DNA from: Lichenostomus cassidix | Lineage: Eukaryota; Chordata; Aves; Passeriformes; Meliphagidae | Length of the DNA stretch: 64,000 nt | Direction: 5' to 3' | Assembly (NCBI GenBank): GCA_008360975.2 | Contig: CM039183.1 | Location: 11,993,762-12,057,761, forward strand | Shown here: piece after piece, positions 15,001-40,071 of the stretch | How the letters are laid out: each line of letters starts with the position of its first letter | Numbering within the stretch: position 1 is the first letter of the stretch | Notes under the pieces: generated by a model | The model's input: the letters and a program-made list of their open reading frames with translations, nothing else | What the model was told of the DNA's origin: nothing | Databases searched by the model: none | Position numbers and translations under genes: made by a program

Positions 15001-16900
15001 GTACAATGAGAAGTTGATGAGCATAGCTCCCTTTCCTCTCCAGCCAGAACACCATGGTCTACTTGCAGGGATATTCTCTGGAGCCTTGAAACAAGCCCAG
15101 CTTCATGAGCATCAGCTCAAAAACTTGGCCCAGAAAATATTGCCAAGCAAAGGCTAAAGCTCACCAAGTCTGACATGGCTTTCTCTTTTTCTGTTCAAAA
15201 CACAACTTGGGGCTGCCATGGTGTGGACAGAGAGGACAGCACTGGGACAGAGCCAGACCTGCACTAAACAAATGACTAAACCTGTCTCTGGAGGAAGGGA
15301 AAGTCCTGAGCCAGTGGTGATCAGTATGTACAGATGATCAATAATCACTGGTGTACATCAGTGGTAACCTGCTCATCTGGTCTCTGAAGCAGTCTGTAGG
15401 GAAGAATGCCAACCCTGGTGATGGGTTAGGTGTTCATGGGTTAGCAGCCACCAGGCAGCTCAGCCTCTATGCAGCTTGATGATGTTAATTAACAGTGATG
15501 GCTTGACTGTAACTAACTAAAGTTAGTTAACCCCCCACAAGCTTGTCTGGTCTCAGCTCCTGAGGGAACTGGATCCTCACAGAGCCTGCAGTGGAAAGAT
15601 GGCACCAACATGCCCTGAAAGACCTTCTTCGAGTCTCCCCTCTTAGCCATCTCCTAAGGACAGGCCAGCTTTAAACATCTGGGTGTTTGCAGGAACAGAT
15701 GGCCAGCTGCTGGATCTGCACTCATGGCCCAGACTGGTGTTCCCACCTCCAGCAGCAGCAGCCAGGATGTGTTAAAGGTTCCAGGTAGAGAACACAGAGC
15801 CAGCACAGCACAGATGCCTGCTGCTCCAAGAGGTCTGAGGCAAGAAAAGGCAGGAGGGAAGGTAGAGGGAAACAGGAATGAGAGGAGCTGCAGAGTTAAA
15901 CAGAGAGGCATACACTGAAAGTTTGCTAAGTATCTTACTTCCAAGTGAAAATCCCTCCTGCTTCTCACATTAATCAGGGCACTTAAAACTAGTCCTAACC
16001 AGCTGCTCTCACTTCCCTTGTCCAGCTCTTCCTAAATGCACAAGCAGCCCACTAAGAATCAGAGCAAATATGTGCAAAGATTCGCAGACAAAAACAGAGA
16101 CCTTTGGAAAACATTCCGTAGAAGCAAGCACCCCTCTCCCAGCACAGAGGCAGCTGTGCTTTGCAGTAGGACAGTTTCCAATGTTTTCTTTCTCTGTGCA
16201 GACGAGGGATTTCCTGTCCTCCATGGCAACCACTTTGCATTTACTGAAGGAGGCTGTGCCAATAATCTCCAGAGCAGAATGAAAAATTTTAAAGTGGCAC
16301 GGCCTGTTAGCTCCTGGCTGTAACTTGCTGATGTTTTCCATGTCCATAGTCCCAATCCACTCTGCCACTTTGCCAGTGGGGGTAAATCTCCAGGGCTGCA
16401 CTGCCCATGCAAGGAGAGCTCCTCAAGCAATGGTGACACAAGTCTTTCTGAAGAAGTCATCCACAACCAGCACCTCCCAGCATGAGCTGTCTGTGCACCT
16501 TCCAAAGGACAAGGTTTTTGCTTTTTCCAACAAGGCACAGTTCCCAGTACAAAGACAGTCCCTGTCAAGCAGGCAGCCCTGGACTTAGATGGCCCATGTC
16601 TAGAAGTAACTCTGCCACTCTTTCCTGAAAGGGAAGCACTCACTGGACCCCTGCTGGTCCAGCACTTCCAAAACACAGCTGAACCAAACTAAGTCTCCCC
16701 AGCAATGTGATCCTCTCCATCCCCTCTGAGTCTCCCTCAAACAGGTCTGCGTGCTTCTCAGCTCCAGAGACACAGATTTAGTGCACCAACTTGGCAAAAA
16801 GCCTTTGTTTTGCTTTGGCCCATCTCATGCCATTTTAGTGAGTTACATCAGCTTGGCCTGAGGCCACACGAACATCAGGACCAGCCCAAGAGATGCAAGA
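1..16900. other. Intergenic sequence left of SNX5, no gene recognised
   Basis: Open frames reach at most 205 codons (16059-16676, minus). They overlap in several frames, show no family motif and lack convincing splice structure. GC is moderate and CpG is low. No tRNA, rRNA or complete transposon was recognised. AP-1-like TGAGTCA motifs recur (for example about 1747, 2783 and 3891). Human has BANF2 and RRBP1 on this side of SNX5; no exon of either was found, so they are absent or beyond the edge. Confidence 0.5.
15510..15529. repeat. 20-bp inverted repeat in intergenic DNA
   Basis: TAACTAACT (15510-15518) and AGTTAGTTA (15521-15529) are perfect arms around AA. No gene is nearby. Confidence 0.5.
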
Positions 16901-19900
16901 AGAACAACATAGGAGGGAAAGTAAGGCCAGCCCCTTTCAGTGACAGTGAGCTCATGATGAAACTACATCCATCGCCATCTGAAATTTTACTGTACTGGAA
17001 CATTCCTCATTAACCTCTTATGCTTAAACAGGTTTTGTTTAGCAAGGCCTTCAAAGAGGAGCAGTTCAACAAAGAGCTGGAAACCCCTGACTGAATTCTA
17101 CTAAACTTGAGGTACATTTTTGGGGTGAGCCACAGGTGCAATCTAAACCTGTGTTGTTTCAGTCGGGCTTTCTTCTTCCTACTTTTTTCTTTTAAAATCC
17201 CTTAGCAAGGGAGCAGAACAAACTTGATCCTAACTAAACCAGACATAATAAAGCAGGACATTGTTTTCAAAGCAGGCAGTAGACTAGCATTAAACAGGAA
17301 CCTTAAAGTTCTTTTCACTCCTATTTTATATCAGTGAGTCAGACTCTCAGGGGCATTTTCCCCACACAGAACAGGCTTAGGAAAGTTGTTGAGTAACACC
17401 AAAGCAACATTAAACACAAGGAACAAAAAAGGAATGAGAATCCCTTAGCTGATAGGAAAGACTTCTACAGTCTCACCCAAGAAAGTGCCGCAAGCAGGAA
17501 GTGCACACAATCCACTGCTCTCTACTTTTGAGTGCTGACAAGAAAAGCAAAGTACCAGCACAGGAGCTCTCACAATGCATTTCTGCCTGCCCAGGACTCC
17601 AGCAGCCTCTCTTGCAGAAAGTGACCTCACAAGTCTACTGCCAAGTAAAACAGACCCACAGAAGAGAGCACTAAAAGTCACTTAAACTGACTGAAATGTT
17701 TCACTGCACTGGAGCGAAGACAGAACAGTGACATTGGCAGTTGCCACATCTGCGCAGAAGAGCAGCAAACCACAGCCTGTGGCAGCCAAACTCAAATCCA
17801 GCAGCACTCATTCGACCACTTCCAAGAGCAGCTGATTAAGCCAGCAGGAGGCCTGGAGTGGAATTTCAGATTCAGGTTAAATTCCTGGCTCTGACAAAAG
17901 CTCTCCATGGAACCACAGGCAAGTCACCTTTTCCGCACACTACCTGAATTCCCTGTCCTGTAAAACAGGCACCGTTCCTGCTTGTCTGTTTAAGTTACAA
18001 AGCACTCCTAGCAGGGATTATTTTTAGCATGCAAGCACAAAAACCCATCTGAGCTGGACTCTGATCTCAGCTGGGCCTTCTCATTGGCTTTGTAATATTA
18101 AAAGTAAACAAAAAGCAAGGCTGAGCCCACACCAGAACTCAGCCACTGAGCAGCGTTTTGATAGCAGATGAAACACAATTTTTGGTAAACAGTGAGCTGC
18201 AGGTCCAAAGCTGGAGCCAAGCAACAATCTGAGGGATTAAATGGATCACCAGTGCCTACACTCATTCACTGGTGAGCAGTGATCTGCCAATGGACCGACT
18301 TCAAATCCATTTCAGATATTCCACTGTCACCAAGCAGTGACGCAGATATTTAGGAGTACAAACTGAAATCACTCTTAACTGTGCTCTCAACCATAGCAGC
18401 AAGTGCTGGGAGAGCAGGGAAGAACTGAAAACTCCATCCAAGAACAGGAACTCTGCAGAGCTCTCTGCTTCACAGCACAAACAAGCAGCTTCTATCAGTC
18501 TGTTGAAAGAGGCAGCAAATCAGAAACTTAATACCTGCTGAGAAAACCTTCCCAAGTCCATGTTTTGAGAAATTCACATTTGCTATCAGAAGTACAGCAC
18601 AAGGCAGGGCCTCAGATCAGAGCTCCCCTACAGAGTGTGCAATCCAGAAGAAACAGGATGGAGTGAAGAAAAATAGAATAAATTAGGAGCACATTAAAAG
18701 CAAAAACAAACAAAGAAACCTCCCAAACAACTAATTATGTGAATCCCTAATTAAAACATCAGTAATAATCCCAAGATAATTTGGGTGGCAGATGAATTTC
18801 TGCCCCCAGTCAGGCCAGGGTGCTAGCAGATTTTCTGGCTTATAAAGCCAGTCATAGGTGCAGAACCACTGTGGGAAGCACAGCAACAGCAGCACAGATT
18901 ACACATCTCTTCCAGGCTTTATGCATCCCTAAGGCACACAAAATGTTCTCTGTTTTGTTTACCAGCCCCAGCATCAGTGATTTGTCTTCCTAGAATCATG
19001 ACTACTTGCATACGTCAGAGCAAACCAGCTCCTTCTTGAAGTACATTCGATTTTTAATCATTCCCTTTCTGTGGCCACAAACCCATTTTATTGCAGCACC
19101 TGGAATCACAGTCCTGCACAGCAGGACATCTTGTTGAGCCTCTCTTATGTGACCAGGTTGGTTCCCATCTGCAGTTTTTCAGTGTCCAGACACTGCCAAC
19201 TCCCTAAGTACCATCAGCACCTGTTTCACCCACCACAGAAATGATTCCTCAGGATCCATGCTTCTGTTGGGAGGACAAAATAATATCTGTTCCTCACCTA
19301 GGCAGGAAAAGCTAGACTCCAAACTTACCCTGTGGAGAAGGATAAGTTTGGATCCTCTGAATCCTCTAACACCCTATCTGCTGCATGCCAGCAGGAACAT
19401 TTTCCCTTGAAGGGCAATTTCTACAGCTGGGTGTTTAACAAACCTTAGTAAAATTGACCAAACAGTAGATTTTCCTCTGATCTCATTCAAATGGGGGAAG
19501 AAGAACTGACAGCTGCAGTGTGTGGCTTTTCACAGCAGTTACCATCACAGTGATAAGGCTTGTGCCTGTTCTCAAAAGCCAATTTTTAGCCCATAAACTA
19601 GAGGAACAAGCTTGTAAAGTTAAACTGCTTTACAGATGGGATCAGTAATTGTACATTAGTCAATCGTTGTTTGGAACATCTATGAAACTCTGCCCTCATC
19701 CACCCCAACCAAACTTTTAAATTAAGTCTCAGCAATATTTCTAAAAAACTTTATTTCATATTGATAATTTATCCAAGCTGATCTTCATTCTCCTAAGGCT
19801 TTATTGAAGGCCCTGCTATAAGAAAAGTCAGGTCCAATGATATTACATGCATTAAAGGAACATTTCTGCCCTTCCTTATGAGCAGGCTGCCAACATACAC

Positions 19901-21524
19901 AGCTTATTTCTTTTATATGTCAACATCTGTCTAGCTACCAGGTAAGAAACTGGGGGATGCAGCAGCATTTTCAGGACTTCATCCCAACTCAGTCTGAGAG
20001 GAAATGTGGGAGCAGGTTAGCAGTGGCTGTTGCAGCCTGCCACCCGCTGGCCACCACAAGCATGAGCTGTGCTGTGGCTTATTTTCCAAGTCACCACATT
20101 GAAGCTGACTGCAATGCACTCTGCTGGCAGCAGCTGAAACACAGCAGCTTCCTCCAGAGCAACAGTGGCAGAGACTGCTTTACAGCTTTCTTGCAGTTAT
20201 TGTAAAGTCACTGTAACTACAATAATTGCAACATCAGTATAAAGCTATAATTCCAGCCACTCAAAGTGTTTAACATACTTTCAATCTGCTCACATTAATA
20301 TCTTGACTCAGATTAAGGTATGTCAAGAATTTAGAGTGCCAACCACAAAAGAACAAACATCTCAAGGAAAAGCTCTAAAAGGGTATTTGAAACAGAAAAA
20401 GGTTTGAAGCTTAACACTGCTACCAGCAGTGCATGAAACCCACCAGAGTCTGGGCCACTTCTGGAGTAGGGACATAAAGTGTTGCTTGCCATGGCAAGAA
20501 CAACTGCACCTTTTCTCTGGAGAAAGTAAGAAGGGCCTCTGAACCAAATTGACCTAGTTTAGGATAAACAGTGTGCTTTTTTAGGAAAAGCCAAAGCTTT
20601 AGCAGCATGAACCATCATGCAGGTTTGGGACCACTAATGGCCCCAGGACAAGTGGCTAGGAGTTTATCTGACATCCCTGTCACCTATCAGCTATACAGAG
20701 GCCACATACGCACAATGTGCTTCTGGGAAACAACCACAAGTTGAAACTATTCCTGTCAAGTAAAGGTAAAAGGAGTTCAGACATTTTCCAGCTACTCTGC
20801 TGCAGGATGGTGTGGCTGGCAGAAGCTGCTCAGCTTTCATGAGGTACCAAGAAGGAAAAGCAGTAGGTCACAGGAAAGTAAACCCTTAGAAACTGCCACT
20901 GAGCTGCCCATTCTCCGAGTTTCTCTGGTTGAAGCTGCATCAGGCAGTGTGCCCAGAGCACAGCCACAGAGCCTACTTTGAGCATGAGTACAAGTTTAGT
21001 CACATGAAATTAAACAAGGCTGAGACACTCATCTTACCCAAAAAGCTGCCTTTAGGAGGACATGACTCACTGACCTATATCCATATGTGCCAACTGATAG
21101 TAAACTGTCCAATGATAGCCTTGGGGGTTTATGGGCTGAGCCACCTCAGCTCCAGCAGTGTGAGCCCAGCTGGTCATGCACTGTTTCAGGAGGTTTATAC
21201 CTTACAGAAGAGTGCCTAGGCCTCTGCTTCCAAAAGCCCTGAAGATTTAAACAGCCTCTTGTTGCTAGCAGGAGGTGTAAAATTACTTTACAATGCTGTG
21301 TGTGCAGCATATTGGAAGTAAAAGTTGCAGACAGCTGCTCAAACAGCAATGTGAGTTGAAGTCCACACATTTCATTTCAACACCCATTCCAAGAACAATC
21401 CTCTTGAGTCAAGTATTTCTCTCTAGTGCTCTGAAGAAGTCCAGGTGATGAGTAATTTGTGATAGTTCTGGGTCTGAAACCTCTTTGTCACATTACATTC
21501 CACACAAATTCTTACCATACAACA
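16901..21524. other. AT-richer sequence downstream of SNX5, no gene recognised
   Basis: From about 17.7 to 19.95 kb neither strand has a frame of 60 codons. Composition resembles the SNX5 introns more than the DNA to the left. It could hold an extended SNX5 3' UTR, since an AATAAA occurs on the minus strand near 19756. Otherwise nothing was seen. Confidence 0.5.
18246..18275. repeat. Short inverted repeat in intergenic DNA
   Basis: TCACCAGTG (18246-18254) and CACTGGTGA (18267-18275) are 9-bp perfect arms with a 12-nt spacer. Confidence 0.5.
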
Positions 21525-22033
21525 GCTTGTTGTGTCAGACATCTTTATTTGCTGTGTTGCCCAAGTGTACAAATAGTGAATGTAGTTATACAAATTCAAA
21601 ATATATTGTAGTAGAAATCTGTCTGGGAAGTGGAATGCTAAGATATTTACTTTATAAAATTATTACCCTTAAGTCACTCTCATTTGCAAACTTTAAATAT
21701 ATCGGGGCCATGAAGAGACAGATTATGATCCTGCAGAAAAGGAATTCTCAGTAAACTTTTTCTGCTAGATGAAGTCAGCCAAGAGCAAATTAATTTCTTA
21801 CATTTGACTCATTTTGAGTTATCAGCCAACAGGATGTTAGCTACATCCAGACAATTCATACACCATTCAGCTCCCATTTATACCAATAAAGTCAACGTAT
21901 CACTATCAACATATTGAAGTATTAGTTAACCTCAGTGACAATATTATTTTAAGCTAATGAAGTCAAGCCAGTAAGTTGCCCCTGGCCATTGAGTGCAATT
22001 GATGCTTTTGTCACATTTTCAGAGTAAGACTCC
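21525..22033 (-). other. SNX5: SNX5 3' UTR and poly(A) signal
   Basis: Noncoding sequence follows the SNX5 stop. The first good AATAAA on the minus strand is at 21549-21544, about 490 nt after the stop. A GU-rich stretch (TTTGTGTGG) follows further downstream at about 21495-21510, which suits cleavage near 21525. A later AATAAA at about 19756-19751 could serve a longer isoform. The 3' end is inferred from these signals only. Confidence 0.5.
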
Positions 22034-36615
<14,582 letters not shown>

Positions 36616-36726
36616 GTCTCCGGGAACGCACCACCACCCTCCACCTTTCTCTTTCTCCTCCTCCCCGCCACCTCCTCCTCATATAGCCCGGGCGGAGCCG
36701 CCGCCGCCACACCCCCCGGGGCGCCC

Positions 36727-36776
36727 CCGCCATCTTTGGTGAGGGCAGGGCGCCGCTTGCCTTCATCCAAGATGGC
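36727..36776. promoter_or_regulatory. Pair of divergent YY1 motifs
   Basis: AAGATGGCGG lies on the minus strand at 36736-36727, pointing to SNX5. AAGATGGC lies on the plus strand at 36769-36776, pointing to MGME1. YY1 sites in this orientation are common just downstream of transcription starts of housekeeping genes. Confidence 0.5.
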
Positions 36777-36944
36777 ACCTCAAAGCTTTATTTTTTTATC
36801 TTGTATTTAAAGATTTGGGTTGTTTTCCTTAGGAACTTCCAAAGAACACCCAGAGAATGCGAGATAGAGGAGATTCGGCCCTGTCTCCACCTTTCGGGAG
36901 GTTTCAGTGCAGGGGAAGCTGCTGGGGGTTTGTCCCGCGGGGGA

Positions 36945-36960
36945 ACTACAAGTCCCATGA
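36945..36960 (+). promoter_or_regulatory. ZNF143/SBS-type promoter motif
   Basis: ACTACAAGTCCCATGA matches the known ZNF143 (Staf) motif ACTACAAnTCCCA closely. It lies about 90 bp upstream of the putative MGME1 first-exon donor. This motif is frequent in promoters of nuclear genes for mitochondrial proteins. Confidence 0.5.
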
Positions 36961-37004
36961 GGCAGTGGGCGACGCGTGCGCAATGGCGCGGGGGTGGAAG
37001 GGCC

Positions 37005-37014
37005 GCGCCTGCGC
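37005..37014 (+). promoter_or_regulatory. NRF1-like site
   Basis: GCGCCTGCGC resembles the NRF1 palindrome GCGCATGCGC with one change. A half-site GCGTGCGCA lies just upstream at 36974-36982. NRF1 control would fit a mitochondrial DNA maintenance gene. Motif match only. Confidence 0.5.
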
Positions 37015-37075
37015 GCTGGCGGCCGTGGCGGTGGCGGGAAGCGCGGCTGAGGTAACGCGGAGCTGCGGGTCGTGA

Positions 37076-37144
37076 GGGCCGGGCGGGCCTGAGGGCGAGG
37101 GGAGGCTAGGGGAAGGGAAAGAGGGGAGGGTGCTGGGGCTGGGG
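37076..37144 (+). other. G-run cluster just inside MGME1 intron 1
   Basis: More than eight GGG or GGGG runs follow the putative MGME1 first-exon donor on the non-template strand. This arrangement is prone to G-quadruplex and R-loop formation downstream of CpG-island promoters. Confidence 0.5.
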
Positions 37145-37328
37145 CTCTGCTGACCCACCGGATCCGTCACCGAGGGGGCCGCATGGCCGGGCTGCCGTGG
37201 CTGGGCATGCCCTCCTCCGGCCGGGCTTGTTGTCCGGAGTGGTTCATCCCCCTCTGCACAAGGGCCAGCTATCCGGCACTGGGGTTCTCAGGGTTCTCAG
37301 GCACTTGGAGCGCATGCAGAAAGTCGCT

Positions 37329-37342
37329 CTGCTAGAGGGCAC
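37329..37342 (+). promoter_or_regulatory. CTCF-like motif in MGME1 intron 1
   Basis: CTGCTAGAGGGCAC fits the CTCF core (CCASYAGRKGGCRS) at 12 of 14 positions, next to the divergent promoter island. Confidence 0.5.
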
Positions 37343-39381
37343 TCGGTGGTCCCTGGGGTTGGCTCAGCTCTGTCACAGATCGCTGACTCCGTGTCACAGC
37401 CTTGTTTCCCACTAATTCCATTCGCGGTGCTGGGCTGGGAGTGAAGCTTGGACTGGGAACTGAAGCTTGTTGAAGCTACCCTTTGGTTCAGGGTAGCTCC
37501 GTGGGCTTGTGCTTTACACCAGTCGCTAAATTATCTCTCTTTGTGCTCTAAACATCCCAAAAGAGGGTATTTTTAACCTGGATAGGTTTTATAATTTAGT
37601 TTGCAGTCTGCAGGGAGCTTAAAGTTATATCTTCATCAGTGGATTTGTTCTCCCCAAATTAGGGACAGGGGACAACAGATCAGTAGGTGTTTCTAGCAGT
37701 GCTCTTTATTGTTATCTCTGAAGTAAGCCAGTACTTTTTTTGTTTGCTGGATAGGTGGCTGTGCAGAAAAAGCCATACTGGTTACTGTCCAAAACCACAG
37801 TTGGAGGTAGGTTTTTATGGATGTGAACTTTTCCTTAAATAATCCTTTTTATTTCCTTCAGTTAAGCCACTCCTGTGCTGGAAAAAACTTCCTCAGTTGT
37901 TTTTGCTCAGTTATTGTTGCAGCTGCAGTCAACTTGCTTGGGAAAGTTAAGTCTTCCTGGTTTTTTTTTTTTTCCTCCAGGTTTTATTTGTGTTCACTTC
38001 TCCAGTGTGGCTCATCATGCAACACTTGAAGCAATTCTGTCAGTCTTCAGCTACAAACGCTTTCAGAGAGAAGGGAGACACTTCCCCAGAGGGAAATCTC
38101 AATTAAATTGTGGTTTTTGTGTACAAGAGTAGATCCCAACCACTCCATTTCTTTCTTGTAAGTTATCTGCACAGAAATTCCACTGTGATTTATTGGAAGA
38201 GACATGATTCTTTATTCAGCTGGGCACAAGGGTTCCTTATTTCTTAGCAATGCTACAACCTTCTTTTCTTTTGTAAAACAGGACAGCAGCTGGCAAAATC
38301 TCCCTTTCCTAGTGGTTCAGTTCATACAGTGTGCAAACATTTCCATAGGTATACTCCCCAGCACAATATAGGCTGTTAGATCAAAATACATACTATTCAC
38401 TGAATCATTGTATTGCAGTAAATTAGCCATAAAGCTCATAATATTCCATATTTCAATAGCTCCATGATTCAAAACACTGATCTGGTATAAACTTATTCCT
38501 TAGAAAGTGTTGAGGAAGCAGCTTACTACAAGTGAACTTTTGCTGAATCAGGTATCCTCTTGCTTCCAGCAGCTGACACAAAGCCAGAATAAACTTTTTC
38601 TTTTGTGCTGTGGTTTTATGTAACAAAGCCACAGCCACTGCCCCAACATTTATTCTGTTCTGATTAGTGCATGTCCACAATGGCCATTCATGAGCATGTT
38701 AACACTCATCAAACAATAGCCTGAGAAACTACAGCTTTGGATACTGTTGCACTGGAATTAGAGTATATTTTTCTTGATTTATGTTAAATCCCAACTCTAG
38801 CAGCTCTATTTAGAGATAAACCCCAGGAGAGAAGAGATTAATTTTTCTGCACTGCTTTTTAGGATTTGCTTTTGAGAGGTTACTTTTGTATCAGCTGCCA
38901 TCAGGTTACAGCACAGTTTTTATTTGCCCAGGCCACCCAAAGTCGGTGTGAAAATGTAAAGCCAGTGAAGAGAAAAGCAGTTTATCTGCCTGCTCCTGAT
39001 TAAACTGGTGCCTCTGGATGGCTTTGTCCTTCACAGATGAAGGACAATATTTATGGATCCTGAATCCAAGGTCTCAGCCTCCTGCTGCGAGGTGCCTTGA
39101 CCTAATCAGCTGCCCCATTTTTGGAAACAGTTCTGTGTGACAGATGCTCACCCCCTCACTGGAGCTGTGGGATCTGTCCACACAAAATAAGATAACTCCC
39201 CATGGTTTTGTTTCCCATGGTGCCAATGGCTCAGGCAGCCTGGGAAACTGTGTGAGGAGTGTGGGGAAGGAAGAGAGCAGCGTGGAAGGATTGTCAGGAA
39301 CAGAACTCTGATGTTAGGTGGCAGTGAGCAGGGATTTGTCTTTGCAGTGGATGGAGGGAGCTTTGGAATGGTAAACAGATA

Positions 39382-39428
39382 ACTTATTCTCCTAATGAAT
39401 AACTAACTTATTCAGTAGGAGAATAAGT
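39382..39428. repeat. 47-nt near-perfect inverted repeat (hairpin)
   Basis: ACTTATTCTCCTA (39382-39394) is exactly reverse-complementary to TAGGAGAATAAGT (39416-39428). Inside, TGAATAA (39396-39402) pairs with TTATTCA (39408-39414) around a 5-nt loop CTAAC. That is 20 of 21 pairs, with a single A/G mismatch. It lies in MGME1 intron 1. Confidence 0.5.
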
Positions 39429-40071
39429 CCTCAATTCTGGAGAACAGGGCCTCAAATCTGCATGTGACATGCCACTCTGGAAGTGTTATATTTTACCCAT
39501 GTGCAAAAACTTCCCTAGGGCTCAGCACTGCAGTCCCAATGCAGCTTTGGAAGGGGTGCTGAGGATGTTGCTTGTATGCTGTTCTTGCTTTTAAATTTCC
39601 TAAGTGTCTTGGAGCAAAGCTATGTTTGAAACTTGGTTTAGAAAAATACTTCTATATATTATTCTGAACTTTAAAAAAATTCCTTTGAATCTGAAAATAT
39701 TTTCAGTGCATGTGGTTTCTCTTTGTCTTTCCTACTCTCAAGTCTCACAATTGTGTATACTGCTGCTGTCTGTGTACAAAAAGAAAGGTGTACAGGCACA
39801 CAGAAGAAAAATGCAAGTTTATTCTCTTTTCCTTGCATATTGCTTCTTTCTCTTATTTATCTCAAGAAGTTTTGGTGGCATAAGGTATATGAAGACACTT
39901 GATCACAGCAATTCTTTATTTGGCAAAGGGCAAGAATAGGATAGTGGTAGAGTTTTATGACTCTGGAAATCACAAATTTCTTTTTCCACAGGGGGGAACA
40001 TATGGTAACCCACAGACTGTTCCTAACAGAAGGAAGAAAACTCTAACTGCTCACAGAGACTTCTTGTCAGG

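Larger units (their letters stand above)
36900..37051 (+). other. MGME1: MGME1 noncoding first exon (approximate 5' end)
   Basis: The sequence GGCTGAG followed by GTAACG at 37052 is a plausible splice donor inside the CpG island. It would join to the acceptor TTTTTCCACAG before 39992, where the exon with the MGME1 ATG begins (39992-40071 would be 5' UTR). Human MGME1 also has a noncoding first exon. The transcription start is not visible and 36900 is a placeholder. The exon contains an ATG at 36983 (see findings). Confidence 0.5.

Noticed and set aside
16059..16676. 205-codon minus-strand frame
   Set aside because: No family motif, no conserved blocks, overlapping frames on both strands; likely chance.
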